Below are positions 25,562-34,042 of a DNA stretch of 64,000 bases, piece after piece. The stretch is from positions 1 through 64,000 of the forward strand of contig JBGURX010000051.1 of the NCBI GenBank assembly GCA_045132235.1, in the 5' to 3' direction. The notes under the pieces were generated by a model that saw only the letters and a list, made by a program, of their open reading frames with translations, was not told the DNA's origin and searched no databases. Source of the stretch: UBA1756 sp045132235 (GTDB lineage Bacteria; Bacteroidota; Bacteroidia; Bacteroidales; WCHB1-69). The translations under genes and the position numbers were made by a program. Position 1 is the first letter of the stretch. Every line of letters starts with the position of its first letter.

Positions 25562-26601
25562 TATTCAAAATTTTCCGGACTTAAAATCTCACGATACTCC
25601 TTCATCACTTTCTCAAAATATTTCAACGTATTTTCCAGCGTATCGTACCAGAAAGCTGCAGAGGCGTTCTTGTGTCCGCCGCCGTTGAAATGCATGCGGG
25701 CAAACTGGTTGACATCGAAATTTCCTTTCGAACGGAACGACACACGGATGCAATCCTCCCGTTCGGTGAAGAATGCCGTAAACTGGATGCCTTTGAGGGA
25801 AAGTCCGTAATTGACAAAACCCTCCGTATCGCCCACCACATAGCCATTATCCTTCAAATCCTTCATTGTGAGATACATATAGGTGGTGGAGATGGGACGC
25901 ATCACCTTGAGCCGCTGCGACAGACAGAGGCCGAGCAGCTTGATACGGCTCTCGTTGTAATTGTCATATACTCTGCGATGGATGGACTCGCCATCAATTC
26001 CCTTCTTCATCAACTCACTGATAATGAGGTATGTTTTGGGATTATTACACATGTAGCTGAGCGAGCCGGTGTCGGTAATCATGCCCACATAGATGCAGGT
26101 GGCCACCGTAGCGGTAATCTGCTCTTTGGAGGTTGCTATTTTGGAAAGAAATTGATAGACCAGCTCACAGGAGGAGGTGGTCTTTGTGGTGGAGAACATC
26201 ACATCGCAGTCGAAAACTGGCGAAAGATGGTGGTCGATGAGCACCTTGAAAGCCTTGCAGCTGTCGATGGCGGGCTCGAGGGCGGCACCGCTGCGGTGCG
26301 ACGCATTCATATCCACCACAAACAGCATGTCGGCCTGCTCCAGCGCACGCTTGGCTTTGCCCATGCTTTTTTCAGCGATGATCACCTCCTCCATGCCAGG
26401 CATCCAGCGAAGAAATGCCGACACAGGGTTGGGCAGCACCACCGTAACCTCAAAACCCTGACGGGTAAAAAACTGATAGAGCGCCAAAGAGGATCCCACG
26501 GCGTCGCCATCGGGATTGAAATGCGAAATGATAGCAATCTTACGGGTGGTTTTCAGCTTTTCGGCCACCTTCCCGATTTTAGCATAAGTGAACAGACTCA
26601 T
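25561..26601 (-). CDS. nrnA: DHH/DHHA1 phosphoesterase, NrnA-like oligoribonuclease/pAp phosphatase
   Basis: 346 residues. The DHH catalytic motifs are present: SHFNPDGDAVGSSLAL, FVVDMNASHRSG, LIDHHLSPVFDCD (the DHH triad) and DTGSLSYM. The DHHA1 substrate domain ends with FARMHFNGGGHKNASAAF (GGGH). NrnA degrades 2- to 5-base RNA pieces from the 5-prime end and dephosphorylates pAp. It is the first gene of the gldI-gldD-gldB-ssb cluster and has its own -7 element. Confidence 0.93.
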   Translation of the reverse strand: MSLFTYAKIGKVAEKLKTTRKIAIISHFNPDGDAVGSSLALYQFFTRQGFEVTVVLPNPVSAFLRWMPGMEEVIIAEKSMGKAKRALEQADMLFVVDMNASHRSGAALEPAIDSCKAFKVLIDHHLSPVFDCDVMFSTTKTTSSCELVYQFLSKIATSKEQITATVATCIYVGMITDTGSLSYMCNNPKTYLIISELMKKGIDGESIHRRVYDNYNESRIKLLGLCLSQRLKVMRPISTTYMYLTMKDLKDNGYVVGDTEGFVNYGLSLKGIQFTAFFTEREDCIRVSFRSKGNFDVNQFARMHFNGGGHKNASAAFWYDTLENTLKYFEKVMKEYREILSPENFE

Positions 26602-26621
26602 TTTCGTACATTAAGAAAGTG

Positions 26622-26629
26622 CAAAAATA
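26622..26629 (-). promoter_or_regulatory. -7 element (TATTTTTG) for the nrnA-gld operon
   Basis: Minus strand reads ATGTATTTTTGC, 20 bases before the nrnA start. It is divergent to the BamA-like promoter. Confidence 0.55.
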
Positions 26630-26667
26630 CATCTTTTTCATGGGTTAACGTATTTTTCATTGAAAAA

Positions 26668-26697
26668 TTGGGAGTTTGTCAAATTATATTATCTTTG
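26668..26697 (+). promoter_or_regulatory. Promoter with -33 TTG and -7 TATCTTTG for the BamA-like gene
   Basis: TTG (26668-26670) and TATCTTTGC (26690-26698) are 19 bases apart, the spacing known for Bacteroidetes promoters. The start codon lies 21 bases downstream. This is the best complete promoter in the window. Confidence 0.65.
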
Positions 26698-26718
26698 CAA
26701 AACTTAAAAAAACTTAAA

Positions 26719-28185
26719 ATGAAAATCCTCCGTTGGCTATTGATAGCCACTTTATCATTTTGTTTTTCTGGGATTTACGCTTCAGAAATTGACAGCACCA
26801 ATATCCTTTCAACCCCCAAAGACAGCGTAAAAGTAAAGCCAAAAAAAGAAAAAGACCCCGACCGGAAGCGCAAGGGATGGACCTTCGGCATCCTGCCCAG
26901 TGTGGCCTACGACGCCGACCTCGGCTTCCAGTACGGTGCACTCACCAACATCTACTACTTCGGCGACGGTAGCACCTATCCCGAGTACCTGCACTCGATT
27001 TATGCGGAAGCGGCCTACACCACCCGCAACTACGGGCTTTTCAGACTTTCATATGACTCGAAATACGCGATTCCCAACCACCGCCTTACCGTTGACCTCG
27101 TCTATATGCCTGACGCCATGTGCGACTTTTACGGCTACAACGGCTATACCTCCGTGTTCAACAACCGATGGCGCGATTCCAAGCATTTCACATCGGAAGA
27201 GGGTTACAAGAGCCGAGCCTTTTACAAGATGAAGCGCGACTTGTTCCGGGCCGCCGCCGACATACAGGGACCCATCGGCGGCAACTGGTACTGGAACGCC
27301 GGAGTGGGCTTCCTCGGCTACCTGCTCAACTCGGTGGACATCGACATGCTCAACAGAGGGAAGAAGCCCGAGAAGCAGCTGCCCGACATTCCCGGTCTGT
27401 ACGACAAGTACGTGCAGTGGGGGCTCATCGGGGCCAACGAGCGGTACGGCGGCATGCACCCCTACCTGCGCGGCGGCATCACCTACGACAGCCGCGACCG
27501 GCAGACCAACCCCACCCACGGCATCTACGCCGATGCCTTCCTTACCTACACAGCCGGCTTCAACACCCAGAAATTCGGCGACCAGCGCGAGTTCAACAAC
27601 CTGCGCTTCAACTTCACCTTCCGCCACTATGTACCTATCTATCAGGATTATGTCGCCTTCGCCTACCGTCTCGCCACGCAACTGACGGTGGCGGGAAAAA
27701 GCCCTTTCTATATGAACAGCTACTGGAACACGCTTTATATACAACGTGTTCTGTATGAAGGACTGGGCGGCTGCAACACCCTGCGCGGACTGCTGCGCAA
27801 CCGCGTGCTGGCCGACGGCTTCGCCTTCGCCAACGTCGAATTCCGCTTCAAAGTGTGCAAGTTCCACGTCAAGAAAGAGAACTTTTACATCGGCCTCAAC
27901 CCCTTCCTCGATGCCGGCATGGTGCTGCAACCCTACGACATCGATGAGAATGAACTGAGAAAGGACATCGCCGCCAACGACCCCGACTTCGACCTCAACG
28001 AGCTGAAAGACTACTTCAACTTCGACAAGAAAGCCATCTACCGGCCGCATCTTTCCGCCGGTATCGGTCTGAAGATTGCCATGAACGACAACTTCGTGTT
28101 GTCGGTAGATTGGGCCGTGCCGTTCAACAAGCAGGACAACGCCAGCATGGCCAACCTGTACGTGAAAATCGGTTATATGTTCTAA
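26719..28185 (+). CDS. BamA/TamA (Omp85)-family outer-membrane protein
   Basis: 488 residues from the ATG at 26719; the frame is open much further upstream but that lies antisense to nrnA. A signal peptide ends GIYAS. A short basic linker leads straight into a 16-strand-type barrel (FGILPSVAYDADLGFQYGAL, YLRGGITYDSRDRQTNPTHGIYAD, and so on). CNTLRGLLRNRVLADGFAFANVEFRFKV matches the lid-locking loop (VRGF-type) region of Omp85 proteins. There are no POTRA domains, so it is the short barrel-only type common in Bacteroidetes. The sequence ends in an aromatic residue (YVKIGYMF), as expected of barrel proteins. Function is unknown beyond outer-membrane location. Confidence 0.82.
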   Translation: MKILRWLLIATLSFCFSGIYASEIDSTNILSTPKDSVKVKPKKEKDPDRKRKGWTFGILPSVAYDADLGFQYGALTNIYYFGDGSTYPEYLHSIYAEAAYTTRNYGLFRLSYDSKYAIPNHRLTVDLVYMPDAMCDFYGYNGYTSVFNNRWRDSKHFTSEEGYKSRAFYKMKRDLFRAAADIQGPIGGNWYWNAGVGFLGYLLNSVDIDMLNRGKKPEKQLPDIPGLYDKYVQWGLIGANERYGGMHPYLRGGITYDSRDRQTNPTHGIYADAFLTYTAGFNTQKFGDQREFNNLRFNFTFRHYVPIYQDYVAFAYRLATQLTVAGKSPFYMNSYWNTLYIQRVLYEGLGGCNTLRGLLRNRVLADGFAFANVEFRFKVCKFHVKKENFYIGLNPFLDAGMVLQPYDIDENELRKDIAANDPDFDLNELKDYFNFDKKAIYRPHLSAGIGLKIAMNDNFVLSVDWAVPFNKQDNASMANLYVKIGYMF

Positions 28186-28207
28186 TTTCCAAGTAAACTG
28201 ATTCACC

Positions 28208-29380
28208 ATGAAAGTCGCGCTCATCACTGCCGGATATTTCATCTTTCCCATTGTCATCATCCTGTTGTTCAGCCGTTACAAATGGGCGAAAGCGGCGGGA
28301 ACCGTCATCCTCGCCTACGCGGTGGGCATCATCCCCGCGCTGTTCGGCCTCACTCATTTTGAACCCGGCAGCACGGGGCTCAGCATCCAGAAGACCATCA
28401 TGAACCTCACGGTACCCATCGCCATCCCGCTGATGCTCTTCAACTGCAACTTCAAGCTGTGGACCAAGTCGCTGCCGAAGACCGCCGCGGCGCTGGGGGG
28501 CGGACTGGCGGCCGTGCTCATCGCCGTAGTGAGCGGATTTTTCATCTTCCGGCACGCAGGAGTCAGCGACATCGCCAACGTGTCGGCCATGATGACCGGC
28601 ATCTACACCGGTGGCACCATGAACTTCAACGCCCTCGGCGCGGCCCTGCATGTGGATCCCACCACCATGGCCACCGTGCTGGCCTTCGAGATGATTGTCA
28701 CCTTCCCCGTCATCATGTTCATCGTGGGCGGCGGCTACAAAGTTTTCCGCAAACTCCTCCCCTACCGCGATGACAACACCTCTGCCGAAACCGACGCCTC
28801 CAGCGACCTTGAACACGGTGTGGAGCAGTACGGCGACCTGCTGCGGTGGAAAGTCTTCCTGCGCTCGCTCATCGGCCTCGCCATCTCCATCGGCTTCCTC
28901 GCCGTCGGCGCAGGTCTCTCGCTGCTCATCACCGGCGGACTGAACGAGCTGGTCATCATCCTCACCATCACCACACTATCCATCATCGCCTCCTTCTCCA
29001 AAAAAATACGGGAAATCCCCAAGACCTTCGAATTGGGCATGTTCTTCATCCTCGTCTTCAGCGTGGTGGTGGCCTCGCAGTTCGACCTCCAGAGCCTCGA
29101 CTCGGGATCGCTCATCATCGGCGGCTTCCTGCTGTTCATCATCGTGGCGGCCACCCTGCTGCACCTGCTGTTCTGCCGCATCTTCAAAGTCAGCGGCGAC
29201 CTCTTCTGCGTGGCGCTGGTGGCCCTGCTCTGCTCGCCGCCGTTCGTGCCGCCTGTCGTGGGCGCCATGGGCAACAAAAAAGTGCTCATCAGCGGCATTG
29301 TCATCGGGCTTATCGGCTACGCCATAGGTACTTATATCGGCGTGGCGTTGGCCTACGGACTGGGCGCTTTGGTGGGATAG
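28208..29380 (+). CDS. DUF819 (YjcL-like) membrane protein
   Basis: 390 residues, about ten to twelve TM segments, for example LITAGYFIFPIVIILLF, AVLIAVVSGFFIF, MIVTFPVIMFIVGGGY, SLIGLAISIGFLAVGAGL and VIGLIGYAIGTYIGVALAYGLG. The signature ANVSAMMTGIYTGGTMNFNALG matches the conserved DUF819 segment (TGTYTGGTxNxxAVG). Distant similarity to gluconate/sodium symporter folds is often proposed, but no substrate is known. It starts 22 bases behind the BamA-like gene and is probably in the same transcript. Confidence 0.85.
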   Translation: MKVALITAGYFIFPIVIILLFSRYKWAKAAGTVILAYAVGIIPALFGLTHFEPGSTGLSIQKTIMNLTVPIAIPLMLFNCNFKLWTKSLPKTAAALGGGLAAVLIAVVSGFFIFRHAGVSDIANVSAMMTGIYTGGTMNFNALGAALHVDPTTMATVLAFEMIVTFPVIMFIVGGGYKVFRKLLPYRDDNTSAETDASSDLEHGVEQYGDLLRWKVFLRSLIGLAISIGFLAVGAGLSLLITGGLNELVIILTITTLSIIASFSKKIREIPKTFELGMFFILVFSVVVASQFDLQSLDSGSLIIGGFLLFIIVAATLLHLLFCRIFKVSGDLFCVALVALLCSPPFVPPVVGAMGNKKVLISGIVIGLIGYAIGTYIGVALAYGLGALVG

Positions 29381-29400
29381 CCTACATTTCAGATTTTTTG

Positions 29401-29408
29401 TATATTTG
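29401..29408 (+). promoter_or_regulatory. -7 element (TATATTTG) for the lipoprotein/T9SS peptidase/MBOAT operon
   Basis: TTTGTATATTTGC lies 66 bases before the ATG at 29475. Confidence 0.55.
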
Positions 29409-29474
29409 CAAATGATAAAAATATCTTTATCATTATACAAATATCTGAATATCAACAATTAATAATTTTATCAC

Positions 29475-30113
29475 ATGAAAAAAATCATCATTTCCGCTAC
29501 TCTTTTCGTAGGGATGGCTCTCTTGTTTACCGCTTGTTCAGGCAATTTCTTGCAGGATGTCTTCAACCTCGTTTCGGGACATGCCCGCAGCACTGTCAAG
29601 GGAAATGAAACCGAAGAGTATGATTCGAGCATTGCAATGAATCTCACTAACATAGAGCATCCTTGCACGATGGGGCTCTGTACCTCCATGGAAATTGATG
29701 ACCTGATGAATGCCTCCGGCGTGGAGGATTTGCAATTCCCCTTCATGGCCTACCGTCTTGTGGGATCGAAATTCTCAAACGGCTCCGACCTCACTGTCAA
29801 CAATGTGCTGACGGAGGAAGATCTTGAGAATTTTGATTACAGAAGCTTGATTAATGGCAGATTTGCAGAGAACAATGTGGTGGCTGTGGCCGTCAGTTCC
29901 ACCCAGTATTATGTGATGAGTACAGGCAACATCCACCTGAAGAAAGTGAACAACAACAAAGTGGTTGGCGACTTCTCCGGCAATGCCTATTTCATTGACA
30001 TTGAAGCCGAACCCAAACTTTCAGCAGAGCAGGTGAGTTTTTCCGGTGAGTTCAAGAGCCGTGTGATTCCGGTGATGGATTGGCTGGTCAATTTGCAAGA
30101 TAGTATTCAATAG
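29475..30113 (+). CDS. Lipoprotein of unknown function
   Basis: 212 residues with a lipobox ending LLFTAC (Cys21). I do not recognise a family. The mature part is mixed alpha/beta with a Cys-containing segment HPCTMGLC, several beta-strand-like runs (NNVVAVAVSSTQYYVM, GNIHLKKVNNNKVVGDF), and a C-terminal helix. It lies 14 bases before the large papain-like T9SS gene, so the two are probably made together. No catalytic motif is visible. Confidence 0.6.
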   Translation: MKKIIISATLFVGMALLFTACSGNFLQDVFNLVSGHARSTVKGNETEEYDSSIAMNLTNIEHPCTMGLCTSMEIDDLMNASGVEDLQFPFMAYRLVGSKFSNGSDLTVNNVLTEEDLENFDYRSLINGRFAENNVVAVAVSSTQYYVMSTGNIHLKKVNNNKVVGDFSGNAYFIDIEAEPKLSAEQVSFSGEFKSRVIPVMDWLVNLQDSIQ

Positions 30114-30127
30114 TAATTTTTTTAGCG

Positions 30128-33100
30128 ATGAAAAAGGGGCTCTTGTTATTGCTGTTAGGTCTCTTGTCGTTGTGGGGATGGGGGCAGCAGGATATGCTGA
30201 ACCAAACCTACAGTCAGATAGAGAACATCCTGACACCGGAGGACGAGGCACTGCTACGGGCCTGTCCTATACTGAAGTTAGATGCCATACAGATGGCACG
30301 TCCTTTGCCGGCGGCAGTGGACAACTCCCAACTGCCCTACATGGGCCCGATTTACGGCCAGTCGGCACTGGAGTGCGGACAGGCGTCCAGCATCGTCTAT
30401 ACCTTTTCGTATGAGATCAACCGGCGTCGCGGGACCAACAACGACAGCTATATGCGCCGTTATCCTTCCCACTTCGCATGGAATTTCTGCAACGGTGGCA
30501 GAAGCAGTGGCGTGAGTTTCATGGATACTTGGGAGGTAATCCGCACCGCCGGCACCCCCAACGTGTCTGACTGGGGCGGCTGGTACTCCACCGGCGGCCC
30601 GGCTCGCTGGGCTTCTGGCTACAACCTTTACTACAAGGCCATGCAGAACCGCATCGTGGAATTCTTGGCCATCCCCACCGACACGGAAGAGGGACTGCTC
30701 ACCCTGAAACACTGGCTCGACAACCACCTCTGCGGCGACGAGCACGGCGGACTCGCCAACTTCTACTCCACCCACGTGCCCAACGGCAGCGAAGAACTGC
30801 TGCGCCAGATTCCCGAAGGCACCCCCCATGCCGGCATGTGGATCGTACCCCACTTCAAAGCCAATGTGAACCACGGCCAGACCATCGTCGGCTACAACGA
30901 CTCCATCTGCTGGGACTTCAACGGCGACGGCCTCTACACCAACGACCGCGACCTCAACAGCGACGGCATCGTGGATATGCGCGACTGGGAGGTCGGTGCA
31001 GTGATTTTCTGCAACTCCTTCGGCACCGGCTTCGCCAACGAAGGCTACTGCTATTTCCCCTACCGCCAGCTGGCACAGCTCCCCGCGGAGGGCGGCATCT
31101 GGAACAAATGCGTGTATGTGGTGAATGTGAAAGATCCCGTCACACCACGCCTCACCTACAAAGTGACCCTCGACCACACCTGCCGCCAGAAAATCAAGCT
31201 GCAGGCGGGTGTGGCTACCAATGTCAATGCCACAGAGCCGGAATACACCATCGACTGGGCCGTGTTCAACTTCCAAGGCGGCGAACACTACATGCAGGGC
31301 GACTCCACCGACGAGCAGCGCACCATCGAGCTGGGTCTGGACGTAAGCCGCCTGCTGGAATACATCGAGCCGGGACAGCAAGCCAAGTTCTTCCTGCAAG
31401 TCATTGAAAACGACCCCGACGGCACCTCCGATGGTCAGGTGGTGGATTTTACCCTGATGGATTATGAAAGCGCACTTATCCCCCATCAGACCGCCTGTTC
31501 AGAATCGAATGTGCCGCTAACGAACAACGGCACCACGACGCTTTCCGTGGTGAGCAGCATCAACTTCACCCGCCCCCGCATGCAGCCCGACCCGCCGGTC
31601 ATGGAGGCCTTCACCGACTACACCTACCAGATTCCCGCCACTGGCGGCACCGCCCCCTACCGTTTTGAATTCACCAAAGAGTATAAGATAGAGGAGTTCA
31701 CTGCGAACATACCCTCCGCCACTGGCAATACCGTCACCTTCGCCAACACCGATGAAGGCAATGTCATCCTCGACCTGCCCTTCTCCTTCCCCTATTACGA
31801 CAACCAGTACGACCAAATCTGCCTCTTTGCCAACGGCTACATGACCTTCCGCTACAACACCTACAACTGGCCCTTCCTCCAGAATACTGCCCTCCAGACC
31901 AAAGCCACTGAAATGATCGCTCCCTTCCGTGCCGATTTGGTGGTGACCAATGTCAAGATGGCCCAAAGTGCTTCGGAAGTTTCCATTTCGGTGCAGGCCC
32001 GTCTCTACAGCCAGAGTTCCAGCACCATCTCTTACGTGGTGAAACTCTACCCCAACGGCGTCATTGAATACTATTACGGCACGATGAACTATACAGGAAA
32101 GGGCGGCCTCTCGCTCATTTCGCGCGGCGACACCCGCATCTACCAGAAAACGCCCGTTTCGGAAGTAACCGCCGCACAGATTTCCAACCGCTGCTTCCGC
32201 TTCACCCCGCCGCAGAAGGTCGATTTCCTCACCCTGAGCCGCGACGGCTTGCTGGCCGGCTTCTCCGAAACAGCCTTCACCCACCTGCCGGTGGATGTCA
32301 CCTGCTCCGACATCAACGACCAACGGCACGATACCACCGTGTATCTCTCTTGCGAATACGGCAATATGCTAATCCTTACTGATTTGCATGTCGAAGCTGG
32401 CAGCGACGACATCATCTCTGCCGGCGAGGAGGTCCTCCTGTCGTTTACCGTCAGAAACCTTGACACCATCGCCTACGAAAACTGCCGTGTCCGCTTTTCC
32501 ACCGCCTGTCCCTACGTGGAGATGATCGACGATGAAGAATATTTCGGCTACATCGGCGGAGGCAATGCCTACACGCTGAATCACGCCATCCGCTTCAGAG
32601 CCGCCTCCAACACCCCCAACCTCACCATCGCAGATTTTGCCGCCGTCATCACCAACGACAACTACCCCATGACCTCCATCATCCCGCTCACTATCTATTC
32701 GCATTGGCTTGAAATTGTTTCGTTTGCCATTGAAGATGGTGCCAACCGCCGCGTGGATGCCAACGAGGTTGACACACTGCACGTCTGGTTCAAAAATGTG
32801 GGCTACGAAGATATTGAAGATCTGATGTTTGAGATGCAAATAGAGGAACCTCACATCTACCCGATGGACATCCGCGACGATTTCTATCTGATGGGGCCCG
32901 GCGAGATACGCATGGCCGAGTTCATTTTCCGCACCGATGCGCAATACCAACCCCTCAGCGTGCTGGATATACCCATCAACGTTTATGTGGGCGGTCAGTA
33001 TAGCGATACCAAAGTTATCACCATCATAGGCGAAAGCAACTGCGAGAGCTTCGAGAACGGCTTGCCTGCCAACTTCTCCTACGCCGACACTGCATGGTAC

Positions 33101-34036
33101 CGCACCACCAACCAAGCGGCCGACGGAGAATACAGTATCTGCTCCGGCAACATCTCCCACAACGACACCTCCACCCTCATCTGCCAGTTCACCGCCCTGC
33201 GCGAAGGAGTGGTGTCGTTCAGCTACAAGACCTCCACCGAAAACAACTACGACTGGCTCTATTTCTACATCGACGGCACGCAGCAGATGCGCTGGTCCGG
33301 CCAGCACGACTGGGACCAGTTCCAGTCGCCGGTGCAGCCGGGCGAGCACACACTCACATGGAAATATATCAAGGATTATTCGGTTAACGGCGGCGATGAC
33401 AAAGTGTGGATCGACGACGTGTGCTTCCCGTTGGAGAACGATGCCACCCCCGAACTGCAAATCACCCCCTCCTCCGTCTCGCTGACCGTTGGTCCGGAAG
33501 AGGAGACTGTACCGCTCACCTACGAATCAGTCACCCCGATTTACCTGCTGTATGAAAACCGTATCGTGAACGAGGATTTACAGCCCCTCGGCTGGGCATC
33601 CATCGAATACCCCAACGGCAGCCTCAACGCCCTGTCCTCGCGCGAAATGAACCTGACGCTGCACCTCGGCGGACTGCCCGACGGCGTCTATCACGCCTAC
33701 CTGATCGCCACCGTGCAGGACGGCAACGAAGTGACCGTGCCCATCTCGGTCATCGCCACCGGTACGGGTGTTGACGAATACACGGCAGAAGGCGTCACCC
33801 TGAAGGTCTATCCCAACCCCACCACGGGACGGGTGACCGTGGAACAGGAGGGCGTGGCCGACGGACAGACGGTGCAGTGCCGGCTGTTTGATGTGTCGGG
33901 ACGGCAGATGAGTGCCTGCCAGAAGGAGGCCGCCCGCTTCGAACTGGATCTGGACGGCTTCGCCCCGGGCTTCTATTTCCTGCACATCAGCCGGATGGAC
34001 GGCACGTCGCAGGTGGTTAAAATCGTCAAAAGATAG
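30128..34036 (+). CDS. Papain-like (C1-type) multidomain protein with T9SS sorting domain
   Basis: 1302 residues with a signal peptide ending GWGQ. Residues about 70-320 look like a C1 peptidase: YGQSALECGQASSIVYTF (Gln78, candidate Cys83), NHGQTIVGYND (His249) and FCNSFGTGFANEGYCYFPY (Asn296), the order Cys-His-Asn. The usual CW after the nucleophile is replaced by CG. The middle holds beta-sandwich units (TGGTAPYRFEF; LPFSFPYYDNQYDQICLFANGYMTF; CARDB-like DLHVEAGSDDIISAGEEVLLSF) and a MAM/jelly-roll-like region near 960-1080 (SCESFENGLPANFSY equivalent). The last 80 residues (VYPNPTTGRVTV to VVKIVK) are a type-A T9SS signal. It is likely a cell-surface or released protease or pseudoprotease. 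Confidence 0.8.
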   Translation: MKKGLLLLLLGLLSLWGWGQQDMLNQTYSQIENILTPEDEALLRACPILKLDAIQMARPLPAAVDNSQLPYMGPIYGQSALECGQASSIVYTFSYEINRRRGTNNDSYMRRYPSHFAWNFCNGGRSSGVSFMDTWEVIRTAGTPNVSDWGGWYSTGGPARWASGYNLYYKAMQNRIVEFLAIPTDTEEGLLTLKHWLDNHLCGDEHGGLANFYSTHVPNGSEELLRQIPEGTPHAGMWIVPHFKANVNHGQTIVGYNDSICWDFNGDGLYTNDRDLNSDGIVDMRDWEVGAVIFCNSFGTGFANEGYCYFPYRQLAQLPAEGGIWNKCVYVVNVKDPVTPRLTYKVTLDHTCRQKIKLQAGVATNVNATEPEYTIDWAVFNFQGGEHYMQGDSTDEQRTIELGLDVSRLLEYIEPGQQAKFFLQVIENDPDGTSDGQVVDFTLMDYESALIPHQTACSESNVPLTNNGTTTLSVVSSINFTRPRMQPDPPVMEAFTDYTYQIPATGGTAPYRFEFTKEYKIEEFTANIPSATGNTVTFANTDEGNVILDLPFSFPYYDNQYDQICLFANGYMTFRYNTYNWPFLQNTALQTKATEMIAPFRADLVVTNVKMAQSASEVSISVQARLYSQSSSTISYVVKLYPNGVIEYYYGTMNYTGKGGLSLISRGDTRIYQKTPVSEVTAAQISNRCFRFTPPQKVDFLTLSRDGLLAGFSETAFTHLPVDVTCSDINDQRHDTTVYLSCEYGNMLILTDLHVEAGSDDIISAGEEVLLSFTVRNLDTIAYENCRVRFSTACPYVEMIDDEEYFGYIGGGNAYTLNHAIRFRAASNTPNLTIADFAAVITNDNYPMTSIIPLTIYSHWLEIVSFAIEDGANRRVDANEVDTLHVWFKNVGYEDIEDLMFEMQIEEPHIYPMDIRDDFYLMGPGEIRMAEFIFRTDAQYQPLSVLDIPINVYVGGQYSDTKVITIIGESNCESFENGLPANFSYADTAWYRTTNQAADGEYSICSGNISHNDTSTLICQFTALREGVVSFSYKTSTENNYDWLYFYIDGTQQMRWSGQHDWDQFQSPVQPGEHTLTWKYIKDYSVNGGDDKVWIDDVCFPLENDATPELQITPSSVSLTVGPEEETVPLTYESVTPIYLLYENRIVNEDLQPLGWASIEYPNGSLNALSSREMNLTLHLGGLPDGVYHAYLIATVQDGNEVTVPISVIATGTGVDEYTAEGVTLKVYPNPTTGRVTVEQEGVADGQTVQCRLFDVSGRQMSACQKEAARFELDLDGFAPGFYFLHISRMDGTSQVVKIVKR

Positions 34037-34042
34037 CAGCGC

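Noticed and set aside
22766..26601. Gliding motility as a trait of this organism
   Set aside because: gldB, gldD and a gldI-like gene also occur in non-gliding Bacteroidetes with T9SS. Motility cannot be concluded without the rest of the machinery.
25672..26718. In-frame upstream extension of the BamA-like gene
   Set aside because: It lies antisense to nrnA and would place the signal peptide and promoter inside the protein. The ATG at 26719 with promoter at 26668-26697 is a better start.
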